Assembly: GCA_903835235.1 (NCBI GenBank)
Contig: CAILMF010000044.1
Location: 62,001-126,000 of the forward strand
Origin: an uncultured Rhodospirillales bacterium
GTDB lineage: Bacteria > Pseudomonadota > Alphaproteobacteria > Acetobacterales > Acetobacteraceae
DNA: 64,000 nucleotides
Direction of reading: 5' to 3'
The position numbers and the translations under genes were made by a program. Shown here piece by piece: positions 33,262-41,183 of the stretch. The number at the start of each line of letters is the position of its first letter. Position 1 is the stretch's first letter. The notes under the pieces were generated by a model. The model was not told where the DNA came from. It did no database searches and was given only the letters and a program-made list of their open reading frames with translations.

Positions 33262-33894
33262 TCAGGTACGGTGGTAGGTGATGGTGGAGCCGTCCTTGCC
33301 CGGGGCGCTCAGCGCGCACCAGGTATCCGCCTGGTCGTACCAGAGCTCCAACCGTGGCTCGCCGGTCAGGCTGAAGCGGCGGCAGGGGCGGGAGGTTCCG
33401 TCCGGCAGCGGCATTGGCGCCGGGCCGCTGCGGGCCACGCTGGGCCGGAACAGCTTGCCGTTCTGCGGGTTGACCATGGCGGCTTCGTGTTCGGCCGGGT
33501 TCCAATGCGTGGCCGGCAGCGCGCCGGGCGGTGCCACGTAGCGCGGCGCGTCCGAGCCTTCGATGACCAGGGCTTCCGCGTCGCGGCGGGCACGCATGAA
33601 GGCGGGGGTGCCGTTGTTGTCGGTGGTGAAGTCGGCCTGCATCACCTGGCTGCCGCGCCATTGCTCGGTGCCGCGCATGCGGTAGCGGAACAGCTTGATC
33701 GGGCCGATGCCGATGGCGATGTCGACCGCGATGCGGACCTCCAGGCTGTCCGGCCCGGGGGTGAACTCCAGCACATGGCTGCCGACCTCGCTGCCGTTGC
33801 GGAACACCTGGAAGGCCAGGCGGTTGCCGGCGGGCACCGCGGCGCGCGCCGTGCCGGCGGCGCAGGCCAGCAGCAGGGCGCGGCGGGCGATCAT
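33262..33894 (-). CDS. Exported protein of DUF6134-like family
   Basis: The 210-residue protein starts at ATG 33894, overlapping the methyltransferase stop by 4 bases, with a short signal peptide ending TARAA. The mature part alternates as beta strands: LAFQVFRNGSEVGSHVLEF, VRIAVDIAIGIGPIKLFRYRMRGTEQWRG and LELWYDQADTWCALSAPGKDGSTITYHRT. I connect it with DUF6134, periplasmic proteins often found beside cyclopropane-synthase operons, from memory and with moderate confidence. A beta-sheet lipid-binding or carrier role is plausible from the context only. Confidence 0.78.
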   Translation of the reverse strand: MIARRALLLACAAGTARAAVPAGNRLAFQVFRNGSEVGSHVLEFTPGPDSLEVRIAVDIAIGIGPIKLFRYRMRGTEQWRGSQVMQADFTTDNNGTPAFMRARRDAEALVIEGSDAPRYVAPPGALPATHWNPAEHEAAMVNPQNGKLFRPSVARSGPAPMPLPDGTSRPCRRFSLTGEPRLELWYDQADTWCALSAPGKDGSTITYHRT

Positions 33895-35096
33895 TCGGCG
33901 TGTTCCAGCTGCCACAGCCCGACATCCAGCGCCGCGGCGCGGAAGCCGGCTTCGCAATAGCAGAGGTAATAGGTCCACAGCCGGCGGAAGCGCGGCGGGA
34001 AGCCCATGGCGGCAATGCCGGGCCAGGCGGCCTCGAACCGGCGATGCCATTCGGCCAGGGTGCGGGCGTAGTCCTGGCCGAAATTCTGCTGTGCCACCAC
34101 GCGCAGCCCGGCCTGCGCCACCTGTTCGTGCATCACGCTGGGGGAGGGCAGCATGCCGCCGGGGAAGACGTAGCGCTGGATGAAGTCGGCGTTGCGGCGG
34201 TACTGCTGGAAGCGGTCGTCGGCGATGGTGATGACCTGCAACACCGCGCGTCCCCCCGGCTTCAGGCAGCGCTTCAACTGGGCGAAGTAGCTGGGCCAGT
34301 ATTCCTCGCCCACCGCTTCCAGCATCTCGATCGAGACGATGCGGTCGTGCTGGGCGGCCTCGTCGCGGTAGTCGCGCAGGTGCAGCTCGGCGGTGGTGCC
34401 GGCCAGGCGTTGCCGCGCCTTTTCCAGCTGTGCCGGGGAGAGGGTGAGGCCGGTGACCTGCGCGCCCGCCTGCACCAGGCGTTCCGCCAGCCCGCCCCAG
34501 CCGATGCCGATCTCCAGCACGCTGTCGCCTGGCGCCAGGCCCAGCAGTTCCAGAACGCGGTCCTGCTTGGCCGCCTGCGCCTGTTCCAGCGTCAGGTCGG
34601 CGCGCGGGTAGAGGGCGGAGGAGTAGCTCATGCCCGCATCCAGCCAGCGGGCGTAGAACTCGTTGCCGAGATCGTAATGCGCCTGGATGTTGCGCTTGCT
34701 GCCGCTGCGGGTATTGGCGCGCTTCAGGTGCAGCAGGCGGTGCACGCCGCGCATCAGCGCGGTGCCCTGCACCAGGTTGTCCAGGCTGTGGCTGTTGTGG
34801 GCGCCGAGTTCGATCAGCGCGGTCAGGTCCGGCGTATCCCAGTCGCCATCCATGTAGCTTTCGGCAAAGCCGACATCGCCGCCGAAGAACAGGCGGCGCA
34901 GGGTGCGCCAGCGATGCAGCGTTATCTCGGCTTCCGGCCCAGGCGTCTCGGCGCGGTGATGCAGCCGCACGCCCTCCGGCGTGTTGATGGCCAGGCTGCC
35001 GCAGCTGAGCGCGCCGCAGACCCGGCGGAGCAGGGCCGCCTGCATGCCGCCTGGCTGGCGCGTCGCCGTCAGGGGGGCGGTGACGTTCTGGCTCAT
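33891..35096 (-). CDS. Cyclopropane-fatty-acyl-phospholipid synthase family methyltransferase
   Basis: The 401-residue protein starts at ATG 35096, sharing one base with the DUF1365 stop. Class I SAM methyltransferase of the CFA family: FFGGDVGFAESYMDGDWDTPDL in the N-terminal part, KRNIQAHYDLGNEFYARWLDAGMSYSSALY, SAM motif DSVLEIGIGWGGLAERLV, RIVSIEMLEAVGEEYWPSYFAQLKRCLKPGG and a Tyr/Cys-rich end (WTYYLCYCEAGF). It adds a methyl(ene) group to double bonds of membrane phospholipid acyl chains. In the RpoE-ChrR context it may form cyclopropane or methylated (furan-precursor) fatty acids. Confidence 0.92.
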   Translation of the reverse strand: MSQNVTAPLTATRQPGGMQAALLRRVCGALSCGSLAINTPEGVRLHHRAETPGPEAEITLHRWRTLRRLFFGGDVGFAESYMDGDWDTPDLTALIELGAHNSHSLDNLVQGTALMRGVHRLLHLKRANTRSGSKRNIQAHYDLGNEFYARWLDAGMSYSSALYPRADLTLEQAQAAKQDRVLELLGLAPGDSVLEIGIGWGGLAERLVQAGAQVTGLTLSPAQLEKARQRLAGTTAELHLRDYRDEAAQHDRIVSIEMLEAVGEEYWPSYFAQLKRCLKPGGRAVLQVITIADDRFQQYRRNADFIQRYVFPGGMLPSPSVMHEQVAQAGLRVVAQQNFGQDYARTLAEWHRRFEAAWPGIAAMGFPPRFRRLWTYYLCYCEAGFRAAALDVGLWQLEHAE

Positions 35097-35866
35097 CAGG
35101 GCGTTCCGAGGCTGACGGGATGGGCCGGCGGTGCCGGGCGCGGATGCAGGGCCATGCCCTTGCGCCAGAGCTTCAGCGCTTCCCAATGGATGCCGCCCAG
35201 CACCTTCAGCGCCAGCAGCGGATGGGAGAGGAAGGCGCGCAGCAGGCCGGCATCGGTGAGCGCCTGGCGGTGGCCGGCGAAGGCGGCGAACAGCAGGGCG
35301 CCCTTGGCGTCGTGCACTTCCATGGCCAGGGAGACCGCTTCGCCCGGCGGCGCAACGCGGAAGTGGTAGGTCAGCGCCATGTCCATGAACGGGGACACGT
35401 AGAAATCCTTGGCGATGCGCTGGCGGATCACCGCCTGTTCGTCGGGCTTCACCGGGATCAGGTAGCTGTGGCGCTGGCCGAAGGTGTTGTTGACCTCGTA
35501 CAGCAGCGCCTGCGGCGTGCCGTCGGCGGCGTCGCAGAAGTAGACGGTGAGCGGGTTGAACACCATGCCGAGCAGGCGCGGCATGCACAGCACGCGGATG
35601 CGCCCGCCCGCCGGGTCCAGGCCGGCGGCGCGCAACTGCGCCTCCACCTGCTGGCGCAGCGGCGTGGCGCTGCCGTCGCCGTGGTCGGCCTCGCGGAATT
35701 CGAACAGCGCGCGACTGTTATGGCCGAACAGGCGCAGCCGCGCGTCCAGTGCGGGCAACTCGTCCAGGTCCAGCAGCAGGTTCAGCATGCGGTAGCGCAG
35801 CCGATGCCGCACCGGGCGGGTGCGGGCGTGCAGCACGGTGCCGGGATAGATCGCGGAGGCGGTCAT
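35096..35866 (-). CDS. DUF1365 family protein
   Basis: The 256-residue protein reads IYPGTVLHARTRPVRHRLRYRMLNLLLDLDELPALDARLRLFGHNSRALFEF, the defining DUF1365 start, with PRLLGMVFNPLTVYFC and VNNTFGQRHSYLIPV later. The family has no firm reaction but is almost always coded with a CFA-type methyltransferase and a flavoprotein, as here. It overlaps the flavoprotein gene by 4 bases and the CFA gene by 1 base, so equal production of all three is likely. A role in fatty-acid modification is supported by context. Confidence 0.93.
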   Translation of the reverse strand: MTASAIYPGTVLHARTRPVRHRLRYRMLNLLLDLDELPALDARLRLFGHNSRALFEFREADHGDGSATPLRQQVEAQLRAAGLDPAGGRIRVLCMPRLLGMVFNPLTVYFCDAADGTPQALLYEVNNTFGQRHSYLIPVKPDEQAVIRQRIAKDFYVSPFMDMALTYHFRVAPPGEAVSLAMEVHDAKGALLFAAFAGHRQALTDAGLLRAFLSHPLLALKVLGGIHWEALKLWRKGMALHPRPAPPAHPVSLGTP

Positions 35867-37176
35867 GCCGGCACCAGCTCCGGCCGCGGCGCGTGGATGC
35901 GGGGCGGCTGCGCCGGCATGGCCCAGGGGCGCCGCATGCCGCCCAGCTGCTCGGCCACGGCCAACCCGGCCTGCAACCCGTCCTCATGGAAGCCGGCGCC
36001 GAACCAGGCGCCGCAGAACCAGGTGCGGCGGGTACCCTGCAGGCTCCACAACGCGCGCTGGGCGCGGATGGCGGCGGCGTCGAATTGCGGGTGGGCCAAC
36101 GATTCCTCGTGCAGGGTTTCCGCCGGCGTCTCCTGCGGGTTCAGCGTGACGAAGTGCTGGCGCGGGTCGCGCAGCCCCATCAGGTGGTTCATCCAATAGG
36201 TCACGCACAGGCCGCCATCGGGCTGGCTCAGGTAGTTCCAGCTGGCCCAGGCGCGGCGGCGGCGCGGCATCAGCCCGGGGTCGCGGTGCAGCACCACCCG
36301 GTTGGGTGCGGTGCGGATGCTGCCCAGCAGGTTGGCCTCGGCGTCCGACGCATCCTCCAGCATCGCCAGGGCCTGCGGCGCGTGGCTGGCGATGACCACC
36401 TCGTCGTAGCGCGCGGTCTCGCCACTGGTGTCGCGCAGCAGCACGTGATCGGCGTGGCGGGTCAGGCCGACCACGCCGCAGCCCAGGCGGATATTGTGGG
36501 CGTAGGGCGCGGTGAGCTTTTCGATATAGGCGCTGCTGCCGCCCACCACGGTGCGCCACACCGGGCGGTTGGTCAGTTGCAGCAGGCCGTGATTCTCGCA
36601 GAAACGGATGAAGGCGGTGGCGGGATAGGCGCCGACCTCGGCGGCGGGCGTGGACCAGATGGCGGCGGCCATCGGCAGCAGGTGGTCCTGCACGAAGCCG
36701 GCGCCATGGCCGCGGCCGCGCAGATAGGCGTCCAGGCTGATCAGGTCGCGTTCCAGCGCCGGGGCGTCCTTGGGGGCTTCGCGGTAGAAGCGCAGCAGGT
36801 CCCGCAGCATGCCCCAGAAGCGCGGGCTGAGCGCGTTGGACGGCTGCGCGAACAACCCGGCCAGGTTGGTGCCGGCATATTCGCGCGCGCCCCCGTTCAG
36901 GGAGGCGGCGAAGGACATGTCGGAGGCGCGGGTTTCCACGCCCAGGTGGCGGAACAGCGCAACCAGGTTGGGGTAGGTGGCCTCGTTGTAGACGATGAAG
37001 CCGATGTCGACCGGCCCCACGCCGGGCACTGCCACGCTGCGGGTATGGCCGCCCAGGCGTGGCGCGGCCTCGTACAGCACCACCTCATGCCGCTGCGCCA
37101 GCAGCCAGGCGGCGGACATGCCGGAGATGCCACTGCCGATGACGGCGATGCGCTTCGCTCTCGCGTCGTGGTGCAT
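35863..37176 (-). CDS. FAD-dependent amine-oxidase-like flavoprotein of the CFA/DUF1365 operon
   Basis: The 437-residue protein starts at ATG 37176, five bases after GGGAG. It has an N-terminal FAD site (RIAVIGSGISGMSAAWLLAQRHEVVLYEA, then RLGGHTRSV) and the family blocks DIGFIVYNEATYPNLVALFRHLGVE and WNYLSQPDGGLCVTYWMNHLMGL. This COG2907-type flavoprotein accompanies DUF1365 and CFA synthase in sigma-E regulons of alphaproteobacteria. In Rhodobacter sphaeroides furan fatty acid synthesis a methyltransferase and a desaturase act on vaccenate; this flavoprotein is a candidate for a desaturation step, by inference. It is the first gene of the leftward operon from the divergent ECF promoter region. 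Confidence 0.9.
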   Translation of the reverse strand: MHHDARAKRIAVIGSGISGMSAAWLLAQRHEVVLYEAAPRLGGHTRSVAVPGVGPVDIGFIVYNEATYPNLVALFRHLGVETRASDMSFAASLNGGAREYAGTNLAGLFAQPSNALSPRFWGMLRDLLRFYREAPKDAPALERDLISLDAYLRGRGHGAGFVQDHLLPMAAAIWSTPAAEVGAYPATAFIRFCENHGLLQLTNRPVWRTVVGGSSAYIEKLTAPYAHNIRLGCGVVGLTRHADHVLLRDTSGETARYDEVVIASHAPQALAMLEDASDAEANLLGSIRTAPNRVVLHRDPGLMPRRRRAWASWNYLSQPDGGLCVTYWMNHLMGLRDPRQHFVTLNPQETPAETLHEESLAHPQFDAAAIRAQRALWSLQGTRRTWFCGAWFGAGFHEDGLQAGLAVAEQLGGMRRPWAMPAQPPRIHAPRPELVPA

Positions 37177-37216
37177 GAAATCTCCCGCCCTTCGCCCCTT
37201 GCGGGCTAACATTCCC

Positions 37217-37244
37217 TGAACGGACGGTACAAGCGATTGGATCA
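37217..37244 (-). promoter_or_regulatory. Candidate RpoE (ECF) promoter for the leftward lipid-modification operon
   Basis: On the minus strand, TGATCC (37244-37239), 16 bases, then CGTTCA (37222-37217). The transcript would start near 37210 and reach the ATG at 37176 with a GGGAG site. TGATCC is the known -35 type of RpoE promoters in ChrR systems. The same -35 and -10 words with the same spacing occur on the other strand facing rpoE. Confidence 0.68.
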
Positions 37245-37258
37245 CTCCGGTTTGTTGG

Positions 37259-37286
37259 TGATCCAAACCGCGCGGCCGTCCGTTGA
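37259..37286 (+). promoter_or_regulatory. Candidate autoregulatory RpoE (ECF) promoter for rpoE-chrR operon
   Basis: TGATCC at 37259-37264, 16 bases, then CGTTGA at 37281-37286. The flanking CCGTC before the CGTT is shared with the divergent promoter. A transcript would start near 37293. That is compatible with the GTG start at 37354 (about 60-base leader) or near-leaderless use of ATG 37294; it rules out the longer frame opening at 37237. Confidence 0.68.
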
Positions 37287-37353
37287 AGGGGTCATGCATG
37301 CAGTGCTCGACATGCCGCGTCCCGCGGCCCGGCAACAGCGAGAGGCGAGGGCG

Positions 37354-37911
37354 GTGACGCCGGATGATGCGGCCGAGGAAGCCGCCGGCTGGCTGCGCGC
37401 CATCGCCGAGCATGGCGACCGCGTGGCCTTTGTGGCGCTGTATGGCCGCTTCGCGCCGCGGGTAAAGGCGTATCTGCTGCGCTTGGCCCTGCCGCCGGCC
37501 CAGGCCGAGGAGCTGACCCAGGAGGCCATGCTGGCGGTGTGGCGCAAGGCCGCGCAGTTCGATGCCCGCACCTCAGGCGCCGCGGCCTGGATCTTCACCA
37601 TCGCGCGGAACCTGCGGGTGGACGCCGCCCGCCGCGCCGCGCTGGCGGTGCCGGAAGACATGCCGCCGGATGAGCTGGAGCCGACGATGCCGGCCGATGC
37701 GCAACTTGACGACGCGCGCCGTGCCGACCGCCTGCGGCAGGCGATGCAGACCCTGCCCCCCGAACAGGCCGAGGTGGTTCGGCTTGCCTTCTTCGACGAC
37801 CGTCCACATGCGGAGATCGAGCGTCGGCTCGGCATTCCGCTCGGCACGGTGAAGTCCCGCCTGCGCCTGGCGATGGTGCGGCTGCGGGCCCAGTTGGACG
37901 CGTTCAAATGA
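37354..37911 (+). CDS. rpoE: ECF sigma factor RpoE of the ChrR (singlet-oxygen) type
   Basis: The 185-residue protein has sigma region 2 (VAFVALYGRFAPRVKAYLLRL, EELTQEAMLAVWRKAAQFDAR, AWIFTIARNLRVDAARR) and region 4 (AMQTLPPEQAEVVRLAFFDDRPHAEIERRLGIPLGTVKSRLRLAMVRLR). I chose GTG 37354 because AGAGG/GAGG lie just upstream, the length suits RpoE, and it lies after the predicted promoter; ATG 37294 is the main alternative. The next gene is a ChrR anti-sigma with an ATGA overlap, which identifies this as the singlet-oxygen responsive group. It should drive both divergent operons in this island. Confidence 0.92.
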   Translation: MTPDDAAEEAAGWLRAIAEHGDRVAFVALYGRFAPRVKAYLLRLALPPAQAEELTQEAMLAVWRKAAQFDARTSGAAAWIFTIARNLRVDAARRAALAVPEDMPPDELEPTMPADAQLDDARRADRLRQAMQTLPPEQAEVVRLAFFDDRPHAEIERRLGIPLGTVKSRLRLAMVRLRAQLDAFK

Positions 37912-38525
37912 CCCATCATCCTTCCGCGGCGACCCTGCTTGCCTATGCCGCCGGCCGGCTGCCGGTGGCGCATGGCATCGTGGTGCGCACCCACCTGGCG
38001 CTGTGCGCGGAGTGCCGCGCCGAGGCTGCGCTGGCCGCGGCGATCGGCGGCGAGATGCTGGCGGAGCTGCCGCCGGCCGCGCTGGCGGCGGATTCCCTGG
38101 CCAAGGTACTGGGCCGGCTGGACGAGGCCGCCCCGCCCGCGCCGCCCGCGCGCCCGGTGCCGACAACGGTGGAGCAACTCGCCACCGGGCGCTGGTGGTG
38201 GATCGGCCCGGGCATGCGGCTGATGCCGCTGATGCGGCGCGGTGCCGACAATGTCCGGCTTGATCTCATCAAGGTGGCGCCCGGCGTGCGGCTGCCCGGC
38301 CATGGCCATACCGGCACCGAGCTGACCTGCGTGCTGCGCGGTGCCTTCGGCGACGAGACCGGTGAATACCACGCCGGCGACTTCGCCGAGGGCGAGCCGG
38401 GGCTGGAGCATGAGCCGATGGCGCTGCCGGTGGGCCAGGACTGCGTCTGCCTGATCGCCACCGAGGGCCGGCTGCGCGCGCATAGCTGGGTGGCGCGCCT
38501 GGTGCAGCCGCTGGTGGGAGTCTAG
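37908..38525 (+). CDS. chrR: ChrR-type zinc anti-sigma factor with cupin domain
   Basis: The 205-residue protein has an N-terminal anti-sigma domain with zinc ligands His 4, His 29, Cys 33 and Cys 36 (THLALCAEC). The 25-residue spacing between the two His is the same as in Rhodobacter sphaeroides ChrR (His 6, His 31, Cys 35, Cys 38). The C-terminal cupin-like domain has LPGHGHTGTELTCVLRGAF and FAEGEPGLEHEP, supplying the His/Glu metal site needed for the singlet-oxygen response. It holds RpoE inactive until singlet oxygen or related stress triggers release. It is coupled to rpoE by a 4-base overlap. Confidence 0.95.
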   Translation: MTHHPSAATLLAYAAGRLPVAHGIVVRTHLALCAECRAEAALAAAIGGEMLAELPPAALAADSLAKVLGRLDEAAPPAPPARPVPTTVEQLATGRWWWIGPGMRLMPLMRRGADNVRLDLIKVAPGVRLPGHGHTGTELTCVLRGAFGDETGEYHAGDFAEGEPGLEHEPMALPVGQDCVCLIATEGRLRAHSWVARLVQPLVGV

Positions 38526-38526
38526 C

Positions 38527-39378
38527 GTGGCGCGCCGTGCGGTGCTGGGCTCGCTGGGGGCGTTGCTGGCCTCGGCCTGCGCGCCGACCACGCTGCTGAA
38601 CGCGGTGGCGCCGCGCGGCGGCGTGGTGACGGCCAGCGCAAGCTACGCCGAAGGCCCGCGCCATGGCGTGGACGTATATGCGCCGGCGGGGGCGCACCAG
38701 GCGCCGGTGGTGGTGTTCATCTATGGCGGCGGCTGGCGCGCCGGCGACCGCGGCATGTATCGCTTCCTCGGCGCCACGCTGGCGGCGGCGGGCCTAGTCT
38801 GCGTGGTGCCGGATTATCGGGTCTGGCCGGAAGTGCGCTCGCCCGCCTTCGTGCAGGATGCGGCGCAGGCGGTGGGCTGGGCGCGGGCGCATGCGGCCGA
38901 GCATGGCGGGGACCCTGGCCGGCTGTTCCTGATGGGCCACAGTGCCGGCGCGCAGATCGCGGCGCTGCTGGCGCTGAACCCGGCCTGGCTGGGTGCGGTC
39001 GGCATGCAGCCGGGGCGCGACATCCGCGGCGTGGTCGGGCTGGCCGGCCCCTACGATTTCCTGCCGCTGCAAAGCGACACGCTGAAGGAGATCTTCGGGC
39101 CGGAGGAGCAGCGCCCGGCCTCGCAGCCGATCAACTTCGTCACCCCGGGCGCGCCGCCGATGCTGCTGGCCACCGGCAGCGACGACACCACCGTGCTGCC
39201 GCGCAACTCCACGCGCCTGGCGGCGAAGCTGCGTGAGGCCGGCAATAAGGCCGAGCTGATCATCTACCCCGGCGTCGGCCACGCCACCATCATGGGCGCC
39301 TTCAGCGCGCCGCTCGGCTTCATCGCCCCGGTGCGGCAGGACGTGCTGCGCTTCATCACCCAACGGAGCCAGGCATGA
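38527..39378 (+). CDS. Alpha/beta-hydrolase lipoprotein (carboxylesterase/HSL-like)
   Basis: The 283-residue protein begins at GTG 38527, two bases after the chrR stop. The N-terminus ARRAVLGSLGALLASACAP carries a lipobox with Cys near 18. The core shows VVVFIYGGGWRAGDRGMYRFLG (oxyanion), FLMGHSAGAQIAALLAL (nucleophile Ser), Asp in ATGSDDTTV and His in PGVGHATIMG. This is the esterase/lipase type that cleaves short esters. In the sigma-E operon it may release oxidised acyl chains in the envelope; that is inference from its neighbours. Confidence 0.9.
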   Translation: MARRAVLGSLGALLASACAPTTLLNAVAPRGGVVTASASYAEGPRHGVDVYAPAGAHQAPVVVFIYGGGWRAGDRGMYRFLGATLAAAGLVCVVPDYRVWPEVRSPAFVQDAAQAVGWARAHAAEHGGDPGRLFLMGHSAGAQIAALLALNPAWLGAVGMQPGRDIRGVVGLAGPYDFLPLQSDTLKEIFGPEEQRPASQPINFVTPGAPPMLLATGSDDTTVLPRNSTRLAAKLREAGNKAELIIYPGVGHATIMGAFSAPLGFIAPVRQDVLRFITQRSQA

Positions 39379-40145
39379 GCATCCCGATCCTCGCGGCGCT
39401 GGCGCTGTTCCCGGCCATGGCGGGGGCCTGGTGGCTGCAACGTCGCAGCATGAACGCCGGCTGGGTGGATGTGGTCTGGACCTTCTCGCTGGGCCTGGCC
39501 GGGGTGGTGGCGGTGCTGGCCACCGGCGAAGGCGCGCGGGCCTGGCTGGTGGCGGCGCTGGTCGCGGCCTGGGCGCTCAGGCTCGGCCTCTACATCCTCG
39601 GCCGCACGCGGGGCGGGCCGGAGGATGCGCGCTACAACCACTTCCGCCGGGAATGGGGCGCGGCGTTCCAGCAACGCATGTTCGGCTTCCTGATGATCCA
39701 GGCCGCCGCCGCCGCGCTGCTGATGTTGCCGATGGTGCTGGCCGCCGCCTCTCCGCGCCCCTTGGGCTGGCCGGATGCGCTGGCGGTGCTGGTGCTGGTG
39801 GTGGCGGTGGTGGGAGAGGGCGTGGCCGATGCGCAGCTCGGCCGCTTCCGCGCCAACCCGGCCAACCATGGCAAGGTCTGCGATGCCGGGCTGTGGGCCT
39901 GGTCGCGCCACCCCAACTACTTCTTCGAATGGCTGCACTGGCTGGCCTATCCGCTCTTCGCGCTGGGCGCTGATTACGGCTGGCTGGCGTTGCTGGGGCC
40001 GGCCTTCATGTACTGGCTGCTCGTCCATGTCTCCGGCATTCCGCCGTTGGAAGCGCAGATGCTGCGCAGCCGGGGCGAGGCCTATGCCGCCTATCAGCGG
40101 CGCGTCAGCGCCTTCCTCCCTCTGCCGAGTGGAACCACGCCATGA
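39375..40145 (+). CDS. DUF1295 family membrane protein (steroid 5-alpha-reductase-like)
   Basis: The 256-residue protein has about six membrane helices. DUF1295 signatures are present: MNAGWVDVVWTFSLGLAGV, RYNHFRREWGAAFQQRMFGFLMIQ, KVCDAGLWAWSRHPNYFFEWLHWLAYPLFAL and SRGEAYAAYQRRVSAFLP. The fold is that of NADPH-dependent sterol/fatty-acid double-bond reductases and isoprenylcysteine methyltransferases. It overlaps the genes on both sides by 4 bases. A job in reducing or modifying unsaturated acyl chains beside the methyltransferases is plausible but unproved. Confidence 0.92.
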   Translation: MSIPILAALALFPAMAGAWWLQRRSMNAGWVDVVWTFSLGLAGVVAVLATGEGARAWLVAALVAAWALRLGLYILGRTRGGPEDARYNHFRREWGAAFQQRMFGFLMIQAAAAALLMLPMVLAAASPRPLGWPDALAVLVLVVAVVGEGVADAQLGRFRANPANHGKVCDAGLWAWSRHPNYFFEWLHWLAYPLFALGADYGWLALLGPAFMYWLLVHVSGIPPLEAQMLRSRGEAYAAYQRRVSAFLPLPSGTTP

Positions 40146-41167
40146 ACCTCGTCGCTGCCGCCACCAGCGCGGTTGAACGCCTGCCGATACCCGACAGCGT
40201 CATGCGCGCCGGCATCTCCGCGCTGGTCGGCCGCACCAGCCGCAAGCTGGCGCATACGCCGGTGGGCGCCGAGCTGGCCTTTGCCGAGGCGATGCGCAGC
40301 CACCCGATCGCGCTGTTCCCGGAAGACGCCAACGCGCAGCACTACGAACTGCCGGCGGCCTTCTTCAGCCAGGCGCTGGGGCCGCGGCGCAAGTATTCCT
40401 GCTGCCTCTACCCCAGCGCGACTACGACGCTGGCCGAAGCCGAGGAATTCGCCCTGGCCGAGACCGCCGCCCATGCCGCGCTGGCCGATGGCCAGGCCAT
40501 TCTGGAGCTCGGCTGCGGCTGGGGCTCGCTGTCGCTCTGGATGGCCGAGCACTACCCGGCGGCGCGGATCACCGCGGTCTCCAACTCGGCGCCGCAGCGC
40601 GAGTATATCGAGGTGCAGGCGGCGCGGCGCGGGCTGCTGAACCTGACCGTCGTCACCGCCGACATGAACGTCTTCGACACCGAGGCGCGTTTCGACCGCG
40701 TGGTCTCGGTGGAGATGTTCGAGCACATGTCCAACTGGCCGGCGCTGCTGGGGCGGATCGACCGCTGGCTGCTGCCGGAAGGGCGGCTGTTCCTGCACGT
40801 GTTCAGCCACCAGGCGACGCCCTATCGGTTCGACCACGCCGACAAGGCGGACTGGATCGCGCAGCACTTCTTCACCGGCGGGATCATGCCCAGCCACAAC
40901 CTGATCCGGCACGTCGCGGCGCCCTTCACGCTGGAGGCGGATTGGCGCTGGTCCGGCACGCATTATGCCCGCACCGCCGACCACTGGCTGGCGAATTACG
41001 ATGCGCGGGCCGCGGCGATCGAGCCGATCCTGCGGCAGACCTATGGCCGGGACTGGCAGTTGTGGCAGCGCCGCTGGCGGCTGTTCTTCCTGGCCACGGC
41101 GGGGCTGTTCGGCGCCATGGGCGGCGCCGAATGGGGTGTCAGCCACTATCGCCTGAAGCGCCCGTGA
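40142..41167 (+). CDS. CFA-family SAM-dependent methyltransferase (second copy in the island)
   Basis: The 341-residue protein is shorter than the CFA synthase at 33891 and not closely similar by eye. It has QHYELPAAFFSQALGPRRKYSCCLYPSATTTLAEAEEFALAETAAHA, SAM motif ILELGCGWGSLSLWMAEHYPAARI, FDRVVSVEMFEHMSNWPALLGRID and FFTGGIMPSHNLI, all typical of the CFA superfamily. It is the last gene of the rpoE operon. Having a distinct CFA-like enzyme in each arm suggests two methyl transfers or two substrates. Confidence 0.9.
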   Translation: MNLVAAATSAVERLPIPDSVMRAGISALVGRTSRKLAHTPVGAELAFAEAMRSHPIALFPEDANAQHYELPAAFFSQALGPRRKYSCCLYPSATTTLAEAEEFALAETAAHAALADGQAILELGCGWGSLSLWMAEHYPAARITAVSNSAPQREYIEVQAARRGLLNLTVVTADMNVFDTEARFDRVVSVEMFEHMSNWPALLGRIDRWLLPEGRLFLHVFSHQATPYRFDHADKADWIAQHFFTGGIMPSHNLIRHVAAPFTLEADWRWSGTHYARTADHWLANYDARAAAIEPILRQTYGRDWQLWQRRWRLFFLATAGLFGAMGGAEWGVSHYRLKRP

Positions 41168-41183
41168 ACCCGCTGGCGCCGCT

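Noticed and set aside
37237-37353. Long N-terminus of the RpoE protein from 37237
   Set aside because: This frame overlaps the predicted promoter elements and starts before the expected transcript start; a GTG with a ribosome binding site at 37354 fits the family length.
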